Shown piece by piece: positions 46,076-55,697 of a stretch of DNA of 64,000 nt. The stretch spans positions 620,001-684,000 of the forward strand of contig CAWBQT010000016.1 in NCBI GenBank assembly GCA_963790875.1, given 5' to 3'. A model generated the notes under the pieces. It saw nothing but the letters and a program-made list of their open reading frames with translations. It did no database searches and was not told the origin of the DNA. The translations under genes were made by a program, and so were the position numbers. Position 1 is the first letter of the stretch; every line of letters begins with the position of its first letter. The DNA is from AP-15 sp963790875 (lineage in GTDB: Bacteria > Pseudomonadota > Alphaproteobacteria > ATCC43930 > CGMCC-115725).

Positions 46076-49000
46076 TCAAGCCAGTGCTTCGAGCAGCGCC
46101 TTGGCTTCGTTGAGGTCGGCGGTGTCGAAGCCCTCGGTGAACCAGCCGTAGACGGGGGCGAGAAGATTGCGGGCCTGCTGCCGTTTGCCCTCATCGCGCC
46201 AGAGCCGGGCCAGGCTCGTCGCCGCGCGCAATTCCCAGGACTTTGCTGTCTGCGCGCGGGCAATGGCGATGGCACGCTCGAAATGCGCCTGCGCCTGCGC
46301 CGCGTCGGGCTCGGGCGACATCAGCGCGATTCCCCCGGCGGTTCGGTGGATCTCCGCCTCGCACCACTTTTCCTTGGTTGTTTCCGCCGTTGTCATCGCT
46401 TCGCCGATGCAGCGCCGAGCCGCCTCGAATTGCCCAAGTTCGGCGTGGGCGCGGGCCAGGTGCGGCAAAAAGAATGGCATAAATAGTGTCGCTCCCGCTG
46501 TCCGCATGGCGGCCATCCCGGAGATCAGAATTTCGGTCGCGTCCGAAGCCCTGCCGGTCAGGGCCAGGACGCAACCTTGGCTCATCATTCCCAACGCCTT
46601 CCGAAACAGGGAACCTTTTTCTTCGGCCAGAGCGACTTGCTCTCGGGCTTGCGCGGCTGCCACGGCGCGGTTGCCGCAAAGGGTATACAGTATTGAGGTA
46701 TGGAATAAAGCGAACATCACCGTTGCCGCTTGACCTATCTCTCGCGCATTCCTGAGTGCGTCGTCGGCGTCTCTGAGCGCGGCCTCGGGATAGCCAAGCG
46801 GCCACAGAGCCAACGACCGGAAGACTAAGATCATCACCGCAGTGTCTTGGCCAAACCGCGTCGCCAGCGGACGATGCTCGGCAGGATCGTAGAGTGCGAG
46901 CGCCTGATCAAAGTGTTCCCGGGCTTCCGCGATGTCCCCCGTAACCAAAAAGGAGTTCCCCATCAGGCGATGCCCAACCATGAGCGGGGCTGTCGCCCTT
47001 TGCTTCTCCGCCAGCGCCAGGAACTGCGCCGCGAGATCGCGACTGGCGTCGCCATTGAACGCCACAAAGCTCGCGGACCAGAAGGCGAAGAGGACCGAGA
47101 ACAGCAGCAGCGGATCTTCGGGAGGCTCTCCCAGCGCTTCGGCTTGCTCGATCAGCAAACGTGCCCGCTCCGCAGCCGCCTTGGTCTCCGTGGCGGCAAA
47201 GCCTTTGACATGGTTGAGTGGGGTGATCAGCGCGACCTGAAGCTTGATCTGCTCGCGACGCAGCGCCGGCGTGCCGGGCAGGGTCACGATCTGATCGAGG
47301 GCGCGGGTGAACTGGGCCGCGGCTTCGACCAGCGCCGAGCGCGCCTGTGACTGCTGACCCGCCTTGCCCCACAGACCCGCGGCCTTCTCGATCAGCCCGG
47401 CCTCGGTGCAGTGATGCGCCAGGATCTCGGGCTGGCTCTCGGCGATCTCGGAGAAATGGCTTTCGAGGGTTTCGGCGATACGGGCGTGAAGTGCGCGTCG
47501 CGGTTCGCGCAGCAGCATGCCATAGGCCGCATCCTGCACCAGGGCATGCTTGAACAGGTAGCTCGCCTGCGGCGGCACGCCCTGCCGGGACAGCAAAGCT
47601 GCCTGAACGAGACGGTCGAGCGCCGACCCCAGCTCCGCCTCGGGCTTGCGCGCCACCGAGGCCAGCAGGGCATGCGAGAACTCCCGCCCGATCGCCGACC
47701 CGATCTGCGCCACCTCCCTGGCCGGGCCGAGCCGGTCGAGCCGCGCCATCAGCGAGGCGTGCAAACTCGCCGGCACCGCCAGGGCCGGCGACGGAACCGC
47801 TGCAACCGTGCGCCGGGCCGCGCCCTCGCTCTCCGCCTCCAGCACCGCCTTCGTCATCTCCTCGACGAAGAGCGGAATGCCGTCGGTGCGCTCGACGATC
47901 TCCGCCAGCACATCCGCCGGCAGCGCGTTGTTCCCGGCCAGGTGCCCGATGATGGCGGCCGCTTCACGCGCGCCAAGCCGGTTGAGCGTCACGCTCGTCA
48001 CATGCGACTGTCCCACCCACGGCGCGTTGAACTCGGGGCGGAACGTCACGATGAGCAGTGCCGGAAGAGTTTTAATCCGGTCCACGGTCCGGCCGAGCAC
48101 CTCCAGGCTCGTCGGGTCGATCCAGTGCAAATCCTCGAAGATCATCAGCACCGGCTGCCGGCGTGCCAACCCCGCGAGTTGCGACATCAGCGCTTCCAGG
48201 GTTCTCTGCCGGCGCTGTTCCGCGGCCAGCTCGAGCGCGGGATAGCGTCCATCATTCGGCAGCGACAGCATCTCGGCGAAGAGTGCGGCATCCTCGGGCG
48301 AGGTCGAGGCCCGTGCGAGCAGCGCATCGAGCTTGTCGAGCTTCGCCCGCGGTTTGTCGTCGTACACCAGTCCGGCGGCGCGTTCGATCTGGCCGATGAT
48401 CGGGTGGAACGCGCTGTCCGCGCGCTGCGACGAGCAGAAATAGCGCAAGGGAATATGCGACTCGGCGCGGAGGCTCTCCGCCAATGCCGCCGCGATGCGC
48501 GATTTGCCGATACCCGGCTCGCCGCAGACCAGGACGACCTGGCCGACCCCCGCCTTGGCCCGCGCCCAGCGGCGCAAGAGTAGGTCGATCTCCTCGTCGC
48601 GGCCGATCATCGGATTCAGCGCCGGTCCCCGCAACGCCTCGAAACGGCTCGCGACGACGCTTGGACGCAGCACCCGCCAAGCCGGAACCGGCGCGCCGAT
48701 GCCCTCCACCTCGACGGCATCGAGATCGCTGTATTCGAACAGATCGCCGACCAGCCGGCGCGTACCGGCGCCGATGATAACGGTGCCCGGCTCGGCCACG
48801 GCTTGCAAGCGAGCGGCGAGGTACGGTGTCGCGCCCACGACCGATTGTTCCTGCGCCGATCCATCGCCGAGCAGGTCACCGACGACGACCAGCCCGGTGG
48901 CAACTCCGACCCGGGCTTGGAGCTTGACGGATTCGACGTCGAGGCGAGCTACGGCCTCAATCGCGCCCAGCGCTGCCCGGACCGCCCGCTCGGCATCGTC

Positions 49001-49621
49001 CTCGTGCGCTTGCGGATAGCCGAAATAGGCGGACACTTTGTCCCCGGTGTATTTGGCGACAACGCCATCGAAACCGGCGACGACATTGGCGACAGCGTGA
49101 TGGAATGCGGCACTGACTTGGCGCAGATCCTCGGGATCGAGCCGCGCAGCAAGCACCGGCGACCCCACCAGATCGCAGAACATGATCGTGAGCTGCCGGC
49201 GCGCGGCCGACGAAATGGGTGACGGCTGCTCTGCCGAGCGGGCATCGGGCGGCATGACGGAAGGCTTGACACCTTCCGCCGGCGACCATGTCACCGGTGC
49301 GATGAAGCAATAGCCGCGCCCGGCAACTGTCTGGATGCAGCTGCCCTCCAGTCGCCCGTGATCGAGGCGCCGGCGCAGCGCCGCGATCTGCATGTTCAGA
49401 TTGTTATCCTCGACCACCGTCGCCGGCCAGACAGCGGCGATGATCTCCTCCCTCGAGACGAGATCCCCTGCCCGCCCGACCAGCACACCGAGAACGTCGA
49501 GCGCGCGCGCACCGATCGCCATCGGCAGGAAAACACCGCGCTCGTCGCGCCGGAACAGGCCGCGCCGATCGAGACGCAAGCCTTCGAACAGGAAAATGTC
49601 GCTCGTGGCAAGCGCGGCCAT
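46076..49621 (-). CDS. Winged-helix / class III cyclase-like / ATPase / TPR multidomain regulator
   Basis: 1181 residues. Order: an OmpR-type winged helix about 8-110 (RALDVLGVLVGRAGDLVSREEIIAAVWP); a class III nucleotide cyclase domain about 140-315; an AAA/STAND ATPase from about 336 with Walker A GEPGIGKS at 367-374; and a C-terminal helical TPR-rich region to the end. In the cyclase, the metal Asp residues (150, 194) are kept, but the transition-state Asn is replaced by Tyr267 (TPYLAARLQ; usually TPNLAARLQ), with Arg271 kept. Lys195 stands where GDG normally has Gly. Cyclase activity is doubtful. It may read a nucleotide or act as a transcription factor. Confidence 0.9.
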   Translation of the reverse strand: MAALATSDIFLFEGLRLDRRGLFRRDERGVFLPMAIGARALDVLGVLVGRAGDLVSREEIIAAVWPATVVEDNNLNMQIAALRRRLDHGRLEGSCIQTVAGRGYCFIAPVTWSPAEGVKPSVMPPDARSAEQPSPISSAARRQLTIMFCDLVGSPVLAARLDPEDLRQVSAAFHHAVANVVAGFDGVVAKYTGDKVSAYFGYPQAHEDDAERAVRAALGAIEAVARLDVESVKLQARVGVATGLVVVGDLLGDGSAQEQSVVGATPYLAARLQAVAEPGTVIIGAGTRRLVGDLFEYSDLDAVEVEGIGAPVPAWRVLRPSVVASRFEALRGPALNPMIGRDEEIDLLLRRWARAKAGVGQVVLVCGEPGIGKSRIAAALAESLRAESHIPLRYFCSSQRADSAFHPIIGQIERAAGLVYDDKPRAKLDKLDALLARASTSPEDAALFAEMLSLPNDGRYPALELAAEQRRQRTLEALMSQLAGLARRQPVLMIFEDLHWIDPTSLEVLGRTVDRIKTLPALLIVTFRPEFNAPWVGQSHVTSVTLNRLGAREAAAIIGHLAGNNALPADVLAEIVERTDGIPLFVEEMTKAVLEAESEGAARRTVAAVPSPALAVPASLHASLMARLDRLGPAREVAQIGSAIGREFSHALLASVARKPEAELGSALDRLVQAALLSRQGVPPQASYLFKHALVQDAAYGMLLREPRRALHARIAETLESHFSEIAESQPEILAHHCTEAGLIEKAAGLWGKAGQQSQARSALVEAAAQFTRALDQIVTLPGTPALRREQIKLQVALITPLNHVKGFAATETKAAAERARLLIEQAEALGEPPEDPLLLFSVLFAFWSASFVAFNGDASRDLAAQFLALAEKQRATAPLMVGHRLMGNSFLVTGDIAEAREHFDQALALYDPAEHRPLATRFGQDTAVMILVFRSLALWPLGYPEAALRDADDALRNAREIGQAATVMFALFHTSILYTLCGNRAVAAAQAREQVALAEEKGSLFRKALGMMSQGCVLALTGRASDATEILISGMAAMRTAGATLFMPFFLPHLARAHAELGQFEAARRCIGEAMTTAETTKEKWCEAEIHRTAGGIALMSPEPDAAQAQAHFERAIAIARAQTAKSWELRAATSLARLWRDEGKRQQARNLLAPVYGWFTEGFDTADLNEAKALLEALA

Positions 49622-49728
49622 TCCTATCCTCCCACGCGCTCTCGAATTTTCTGAGATTTTAGCTCAGCTTTATAACGTTTTATCTCGGCCTCATAGCGCG
49701 CTTTCCGTCGAGCGGCATTGGATTGTGC

Positions 49729-49746
49729 GACCGATCGGCATCGGTC
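49729..49746 (+). promoter_or_regulatory. Hairpin just upstream of the HAF-repeat gene
   Basis: GACCGAT-CGGC-ATCGGTC is a perfect 7-base stem ending 1 base before the GAGGAG ribosome site of the gene at 49759. It could be an operator in the divergent region with the 1181-residue regulator, or an RNA stem next to the ribosome site. Confidence 0.4.
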
Positions 49747-49758
49747 GAGGAGACGATA

Positions 49759-50952
49759 ATGAAATTCACAACATTGAGTTGGATTACTGGTCCCGCTCTG
49801 TTCGCCGTGCTGGCCATGCCGGTCCAGAGCTCCGCGCAGCAACAGGATGCAGATCCCCCTCCGCACTACATCGTTACCGACCTCGGCACGCTGGGCGGAA
49901 CGTTCAGCATAGCTTATGGCCTCAACAGGGCGGCCCATGTTACCGGGGGTGCGAACCTGCGCAACGGGAACCAACACCCGTTTCTGTGGACCAAGGACAA
50001 CGGAATGCAGGACCTCGGCACACTGGGCGGAAAGAACGGCAACGCGGGCGGGCCCAACGGCCGCGACGAGCTGGCGGTTCTTTCCGAGACTTCGCAGAAA
50101 GATCCGTTGGGCGAGGATTTTTGCGGTTTCGGCACTCACCTCGTATGCCTCGGGGCCATTTGGCAAAACATTCTTGTGCCGAAAGGGGTCATGACGCCGT
50201 TCCGCACCCTGGGTGGCAACAACGGCGAAGGTGTCGGTATCAACGATCGCGGCCAGGTAATCGGAACTACCGAGACCAGCACCAAGGACACCAGCTGCGC
50301 ATCGCCTCAAGTTCTCCGTTATGAAGCCGTTCTGTGGGGGCCAAAACCGGAAGATATCCGGGAACTCCCTCCGCTCCCCGGCGACACCGTCGGGATCGGC
50401 TTCGGGATCAATGACAAGGGCGAGGCCGTCGGCGCGACGGGTATATGCGCCAACACCCCACTTGTCCCGCTCCCCGCCGGGGCGCACGCCGTGCTCTGGC
50501 GGAACGGCGTACCCACCGACCTCGGCAATTTGGGGGGAAAGCGGCTCAATGTGGCTGCCGCTATCAACGACAAAGGTCAAGTGGCCGGCACGTCGGACCT
50601 GCCTGGCGACAAAGCCGATCCCGCCTTCCTGTGGACCAAGGCTATGGGCATGCAGAACATCGGCACCTTGGGCACAGACAAGTCGGCCCTGCCCGGGGGA
50701 TATGGCGGGATCAACAATATCGGACAGGTGGTTGGCGAATCATGTTCCGGTTATCTCGGGACTGGCAGGTGCCGTGCCTTCATCTGGCAAAACAACGTGA
50801 TGACGGACCTCAACACCCTGATCCCGGCGAATTCGCCATTGTATCTGGTCTGGCCCTCCCAGATAAATGATGCGGGAGAGATCGCCGGCCTGGGGATGAC
50901 AGGTACCGGTGAATTCCACGCTTTCCTCGCTACCCCACAGCGAGGTCAGTGA
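49759..50952 (+). CDS. HAF-repeat secreted protein
   Basis: 397 residues from the ATG at 49759 (GAGGAGACGATA). A signal peptide (WITGPALFAVLAMPVQSSAQ) is followed by at least five repeats of the form DLGTLGG...GINDxGQVxG...AFLW, the pattern called HAF repeat (beta-propeller-like extracellular proteins). It should be exported. The repeats occur in proteins of unknown function, often with PEP-CTERM or autotransporter tails; none is present here. It is divergent from the large regulator gene. Confidence 0.9.
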   Translation: MKFTTLSWITGPALFAVLAMPVQSSAQQQDADPPPHYIVTDLGTLGGTFSIAYGLNRAAHVTGGANLRNGNQHPFLWTKDNGMQDLGTLGGKNGNAGGPNGRDELAVLSETSQKDPLGEDFCGFGTHLVCLGAIWQNILVPKGVMTPFRTLGGNNGEGVGINDRGQVIGTTETSTKDTSCASPQVLRYEAVLWGPKPEDIRELPPLPGDTVGIGFGINDKGEAVGATGICANTPLVPLPAGAHAVLWRNGVPTDLGNLGGKRLNVAAAINDKGQVAGTSDLPGDKADPAFLWTKAMGMQNIGTLGTDKSALPGGYGGINNIGQVVGESCSGYLGTGRCRAFIWQNNVMTDLNTLIPANSPLYLVWPSQINDAGEIAGLGMTGTGEFHAFLATPQRGQ

Positions 50953-51795
50953 GCCGAGCTCGGGATCATAGGCGATGATCTGCCGGCTGCCGCGCGAAAA
51001 CGTGGCGGCCGGCACTGCGGCGGTTTGTCGGCGCCCGAAGATGTCGGCGACAACATATCGGTTTCAACGGGCGCGAGCACCCTCCTGATTGGGCAAGACT
51101 GATACATTTCAGGGCGGCACCACCGACAATTGGGCTGCCGGCGGCGTCGGCGGGAACTTGGTTACCGCCGACACTGTCGTTTGATCGGCGGCTCCTCCGG
51201 AATGCCGCCTTTACTCAGCGGAGCCGGTCCCTGGCGCTGCCGCGAACGACGGCTGTGGGGCAGCGAGACCCGTCCCCAGCGTGAAGGCCGAGTGGCTGCT
51301 TTGGGTGTCGGATTGAAAGTTGCGCCTTGACACCATTCAACTGAGTTCACACACAGCCTCGGTCGAAGGCGATCGATGATCTCGACCGACCGCGAATGGC
51401 TTCGCGGGTAGAGAGCGGCCGTCGAGTGAGGTACGGCATCGACCATGCTGAGCCTCGATACTTCCGTCCATGGCCGACGTTCCGCAGCGGGACGCTGGGC
51501 TTCACTGACGTAGTTCGGGCAATGGACTGCAATGCGAAATGCGCGCGAAGGCTGGCCAGAACGACACGCGACCAGGAGGCGTCTTATAGTGTGTTGCGCT
51601 CCAGCAGGAGCTGATTGGATATCGTGATTACGTCACGTCGGTGGGATATCTTCGCATCTTACCATTCTCATACGGAGTCCTGCCGCGATCGGTTTCCCGA
51701 GTTCAAATTCAACGGACGAGCAGGCATAGAGCCGCTCCACCACCCGCGGGACCGTCTCTCGCTCATAAGCGATCCCCAGGCCACGGAACCTTCTT
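50953..51795. other. Gene-poor stretch of about 840 bases with possible remnants
   Basis: No convincing gene. On the minus strand near 50930-51015 a peptide SRQIIAYDPELGSLTSL could be the relic of a protein read away from the HAF gene. On the plus strand near 51098-51183 DTFQGGTTDNWAAGG recalls the start of PEP-CTERM-type secreted proteins. Both are short and unassigned. 51600-51700 is somewhat AT-richer. Confidence 0.4.
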
Positions 51796-52452
51796 TCAAG
51801 CGTGGCAGCGCATCCGTTCTGCGAGGATGTGCCAATGCCAGGAGCCGGGGCGGCGCTGTTCCTCCTGGGTTAGCGACAGAAGCTCGAAGCCGGCGAAGAG
51901 TGCTGAAAGGCCGGCCAAGTCGCAATAGTAGTGCGGGTGCGCCTTGGGGTCGCTGCCGCGGATGAAGGTGTCGGGAGCGACCGGCGGACCGCAGCCGAAC
52001 TGCGCATCGCGCTTCGACAGCATCGTACCCTGGTAGAGCCCGCCGGGCTTCAGGACACGCCAGATCTCGGCGAGGCGGCGGCAGACATCGCCCATCGTAC
52101 CGTGAAAGATGACGTTCCACGACAACACATAGTCGAAATTCTCGTCCGCGAAGGGCAGCGCGTCGGCATCGGCCTGGCGCAGGCTCAGTCGGAGGCCGCG
52201 CGCGGCCGCCTCGCGGCCGGCGAAGTCGAGGCCCGCGGCGGCACCGTCGATCGCCTCGACGGCGAAGCCATGCTCGGCGAAGAACAGCGCGTGCCGGCCG
52301 ACGCCGCAACCGAGGTCGAGCACATGCTGGGTGCCGCGTGATTGCAGCACCGGCAGCAGCGCCGCCACCGCCGGGTGCGGCTCCAGCCAGTCGGCTCGGC
52401 CCTCGGGCGTTGCCCACCGCTCGTCCCACGCCTCGACCGCCGTCGCCGCCAT
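51796..52452 (-). CDS. Class I SAM-dependent methyltransferase
   Basis: 218 residues from the ATG at 52452 (GGAGGTGCC upstream). SAM-binding motif VLDLGCGVGRHALFFA near residues 44-59, then the acidic VEAIDGA, QADADALPF and a C-terminal barrel-like part (WHWHILAERM). It belongs to the Methyltransf_11/25 group; related proteins with the AWDERW start act on small molecules, e.g. thiopurine/tellurite-like substrates. Target unknown. Confidence 0.88.
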   Translation of the reverse strand: MAATAVEAWDERWATPEGRADWLEPHPAVAALLPVLQSRGTQHVLDLGCGVGRHALFFAEHGFAVEAIDGAAAGLDFAGREAAARGLRLSLRQADADALPFADENFDYVLSWNVIFHGTMGDVCRRLAEIWRVLKPGGLYQGTMLSKRDAQFGCGPPVAPDTFIRGSDPKAHPHYYCDLAGLSALFAGFELLSLTQEEQRRPGSWHWHILAERMRCHA

Positions 52453-52651
52453 TGGCACCTCCCCGCGCTCCCCGCCGACTGTTCCGGCGGTCCATAATAA
52501 GCGGGAAGCGCAGGTGCGCGAGCCGCAAATGGTCTGCCGCGGAGCCAGCGCCGTTTCTGCGGCGGCCCCGCTTCTCGCATGGCAATTCCCCGGTTGCGGC
52601 GGGAGAGGGCCGGCCTCCCAGTGAGAGCCGGGCGATTCGAGAGCATTTGGC

Positions 52652-52690
52652 CCCTCTCCGCCAGCAAGGTGCCATCAAGGGCGGAGAGGG
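52652..52690. repeat. Hairpin related to the GC-rich palindromic repeats (partial copy 3)
   Basis: CCCTCTCCGCC (52652-52662) and GGCGGAGAGGG (52680-52690) are perfect 11-base complements around a 17-base loop. The arms resemble the inner arms of the elements at 240 and 11310. It lies in the 387-base gap between two divergent genes (52453-52839), in which no other feature is clear. Confidence 0.45.
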
Positions 52691-52839
52691 ACATGGGTCG
52701 TGATCCCGAGAACCGGCAGCGCAGTGCGATTTGAGCGAAAACCGGATGGCTGCCGACAACGGGTCCGCGCAACCCGCATCGTGGTAATAAGACGGTCGGG
52801 GCGGCGCTCCCGATGCCGCCGCTACGGGAGGTCTGCGCG

Positions 52840-53949
52840 ATGAAGATCACCGACGTCACCCTGACCCTGTTCGCCTGGGAAAGCATCCCGGCGACGATCT
52901 ACGGCCACCACACGGCGCGCCCGACCGGGCGGAGCGATCTCGGCCTCCTCGCCGTCGCGACCGATGACGGGATCGTCGGCCACGCCTTTCTCGGCACCTC
53001 GTCGAACCCGGCGAGCCTCGACGGGCCGGGCCTGATCCGCTTTCTGAAGCCGATCCTGACGGATCAGGACCCGTTCGACCGCGAGCGCCTGAACCGCCTC
53101 CTCTGGGCGCGCGCCCGGGTCGCGACGGTGCGCGCGATCGGCGCCTGCGACATCGCCTTGTGGGACATCGCCGGCAAGGCGGCCGGCATGCCGATCCACC
53201 GCCTCCTCGGCACCTACCGCAACAGCATCCCCGCCTATGCCAGCTCGGAGATCCACGCGACGGCGCAGGACTATGTCGCACAGGCGCTCCATTACCGGGA
53301 GACCGGCTGGGCCGCCTACAAGATCCACCCGCCGCAGCGCTGGCGCGACGACATCAAGGTGTGCGAGGCGGTGCGCCAGGCGGTCGGCGACCACTACACG
53401 CTGATGCTCGATTCGACCTGGAGCTACCGCTACGAGGAGGCACTCCGGGTCGGCCGGGCGATCGAGGAGATGCGATACTACTGGTACGAGGACCCGCTCG
53501 CCGAGCAGGACATCTACAATTACGTCAAATTGAAGCAGAAGCTCGACATCCCGATCCTCGCCACCGAATACCCGATCGGCGGGCTCGATTCCTACATTCC
53601 GTGGATCACCGAGCGGGCCACCGACTTTCTGCGCGGCGATGTCGCGGTCAAGGGAGGGATCACGACATTGCTGAAGACCGCGCATCTCGCCGAAGCCTTC
53701 CGCATGAATTTCGAGACGCATCACGGCGGCAATTCGCTGAACAACGTCGCCAACCTGCATGTCATCATGGCGATTCGGAACACCGAATTCTTCGAGGTGC
53801 TGCTGCCCGACGCGATGCAGAAATACGGGCTCGAAGAAGACATCGCGGTCGGCCGCGACGGTCTCGTCGAGGCGCCGACCGGGTCCGGCCTCGGCGCCAA
53901 GATCGATTTCGACCTGATCGAAAAGAAGAAGATCGGCGTGCTGAGCTGA
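52840..53949 (+). CDS. Mandelate racemase/enolase-superfamily enzyme
   Basis: 369 residues from the ATG at 52840 (GGGAGGTC). N-terminal capping domain followed by the modified TIM barrel. The barrel carries YKIHPP (Lys in the KxK position), LDSTWSY (metal Asp), YEDPLAEQD (metal Glu), LATEYPIGG (third metal Glu) and ETHHGGN (general-base His). The family abstracts the alpha proton of a carboxylate and either racemises or dehydrates it, mainly sugar acids. Substrate unknown. Confidence 0.92.
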   Translation: MKITDVTLTLFAWESIPATIYGHHTARPTGRSDLGLLAVATDDGIVGHAFLGTSSNPASLDGPGLIRFLKPILTDQDPFDRERLNRLLWARARVATVRAIGACDIALWDIAGKAAGMPIHRLLGTYRNSIPAYASSEIHATAQDYVAQALHYRETGWAAYKIHPPQRWRDDIKVCEAVRQAVGDHYTLMLDSTWSYRYEEALRVGRAIEEMRYYWYEDPLAEQDIYNYVKLKQKLDIPILATEYPIGGLDSYIPWITERATDFLRGDVAVKGGITTLLKTAHLAEAFRMNFETHHGGNSLNNVANLHVIMAIRNTEFFEVLLPDAMQKYGLEEDIAVGRDGLVEAPTGSGLGAKIDFDLIEKKKIGVLS

Positions 53950-54105
53950 GGCTCGCCTCGGAGAACGGGCTAGGGCGGAAAAGCGCCAGCGCCTTCCGCC
54001 ATCATCGGATCCCGATTACGTCCCGATCACTGGTTATCGATGACAAGCCGCAGCCGGGGCGACAGCGATCCTCTCCGACCTCGACCCATCGCCTCGCCCG
54101 CCTCG

Positions 54106-54597
54106 TCAGCCGGCCGCTCTGACCAGAACGCTTTCCAGCGCTGCATCCAACTCGCGCCCGACGGCGGTCACGCGCTCATCGCCGAATTGTCCGAAGACCG
54201 AGGAGGGCCGGTCATATTCGAAGATCGCCCGACCCGCCGCATCCTCATAAAGCAAGACCCGCAGCGGCGCGTACAGCGCGGCCGGCAACTGGTGCCGCGT
54301 CATTCGCGTCGCGGTCAACGGATTGCCGATGTCGTATTGCACCGCTTTGCGCGGCCGGCCGGCGATCTGCAGCAAGCCACCATGATCTCGATGGTCGAAG
54401 ATCGCCAGCTCCGGACCACGCTCGAGCTGCTCTCTGGCGGGGCCGTTTTGACCTTTTTTCAGGAGTGCGAAGGTCCCGGTGTCGAGACGCCGCACGGTGC
54501 TCTCGAGAGCCGCTTTCACCTCTCCGAAGGGTTTCGTCGCTTCGATCCTGATGTGCTCGACGTCAATCCGTCGCGCGACGACGGCAGGGTTCGGCAT
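54106..54597 (-). CDS. DUF302-domain protein
   Basis: 163 residues from the ATG at 54597 (AGGAGCTCGCC). The sequence HIRIEATKPFGEVKAALE, FALLKKGQNGPAREQLERGPELAIFDHRDHGGLL and LLYEDAAGRAIFEYDRPSSVFGQFGD are the standard DUF302 (PF03625) landmarks. The fold binds an unknown ligand. The 233 bases on to 54830 hold no clear gene. Confidence 0.88.
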   Translation of the reverse strand: MPNPAVVARRIDVEHIRIEATKPFGEVKAALESTVRRLDTGTFALLKKGQNGPAREQLERGPELAIFDHRDHGGLLQIAGRPRKAVQYDIGNPLTATRMTRHQLPAALYAPLRVLLYEDAAGRAIFEYDRPSSVFGQFGDERVTAVGRELDAALESVLVRAAG

Positions 54598-54830
54598 GGC
54601 GAGCTCCTGGTTCAGGCAAGCGCGGCCAATGCGGGTTTTCGACCGGCTCCGGCGTGCGCGATGCGGAGAGCGGCATGCGGCGACCGCAGGATCGCCAGGT
54701 GACGGGTGCTGGGGAGCGTGATGTCATCGACATAGCGGCCGTGGCCGGTGAGGAATTTGCGGTCCTCGCGCCGGCGCAGCGGCTCGCCGATAGGGCGTCG
54801 ACGGCAACGCGTCGCGCATCGGGTCGGCTG

Positions 54831-55535
54831 TCAGAATGTCTCGACCCAAGGCCGTAGCTCGACCTCCAGAGACGAGGCGCTTTTCGGCTGGCGCAGGATT
54901 TCGACATAGGTCTGGGCGATCGCGTCGGGGTCGAGCGTGCTGTCGGGCCGCTCCGCCGGATCGGGACGTCGCGTGCTGCGCACGCCGCCGTCGATGACGA
55001 AATGGGCGACGTGGATTCCCTTCGGCCCGAGCTCGCGCGCCGTGCTCTGCGCCAGCGCACGCAAGGCGAACTTGCCCATCGCAAAGGCCGAGGAGTTCGG
55101 GTACCCCTTGACGCTGGCGCTCGCGCCGGTCAACAGGATCGCGCCGCGGCCGCGTGGGATCATCCGCCGCGCCGCCTCGCGGACGGTCAGGAAGCCGCCA
55201 AAAGCCGAGATCTCGATCGCCTTGCGCACGGCTTCGGGGTCGAGTTCGGCGATCGGCCCCGGCGCGCGGGCGCTGGCGTTGTAGAGCACGACATCGGCTT
55301 CGCCCAACCGGCGGTCCGCCTCGGCGAACAGGCCGGCGACCATGGCCGGGTCCGAGGCGTCGACGGCGAATGTCTCGGCGCCGATTTCGCTGGCCAGCGC
55401 CGCCAGCTTCTCGACATGGCGCGCCGCCAATCCGACGCGAAGACCGCAAGCGGCCAGCCCGCGCGCGAATGACGCGCTGATGCCCGAACCGGCCCCGACG
55501 ATAAGAGCGATGCGATAGGGAATATCCGTCACCAT
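54831..55535 (-). CDS. Short-chain dehydrogenase-like protein lacking the catalytic Tyr
   Basis: 234 residues from the ATG at 55535 (CAGGAGATCA). Rossmann motif VGAGSGIS near residues 13-20, NAS near 86, Ser in LLTGASASV. The YxxxK position reads FAMGK (Phe151, Lys155). It shares LxALAQSxARELxPKxIHVAHxxIDGG with the gene at 22618-23364, so the two form a paralogous Tyr-less SDR group. It precedes the benzoate-CoA ligase gene in the same direction on the minus strand (ligase first, then this gene), so they may form an operon. Confidence 0.87.
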   Translation of the reverse strand: MVTDIPYRIALIVGAGSGISASFARGLAACGLRVGLAARHVEKLAALASEIGAETFAVDASDPAMVAGLFAEADRRLGEADVVLYNASARAPGPIAELDPEAVRKAIEISAFGGFLTVREAARRMIPRGRGAILLTGASASVKGYPNSSAFAMGKFALRALAQSTARELGPKGIHVAHFVIDGGVRSTRRPDPAERPDSTLDPDAIAQTYVEILRQPKSASSLEVELRPWVETF

Positions 55536-55697
55536 TGATCTCCTGATAAGCCCCGCTCGCACCCTCAGGCGTGCGCATCGATCGGCGCGCAACGCATTGA
55601 AAGAATGAGCATATACGCCTATGTAAGCGCATGTGCACAGATGTCAAGAGGACGGCGCGCAGGCGGGGCGGGAGTTGGCCGGCGCCGGGCAGGGGGA

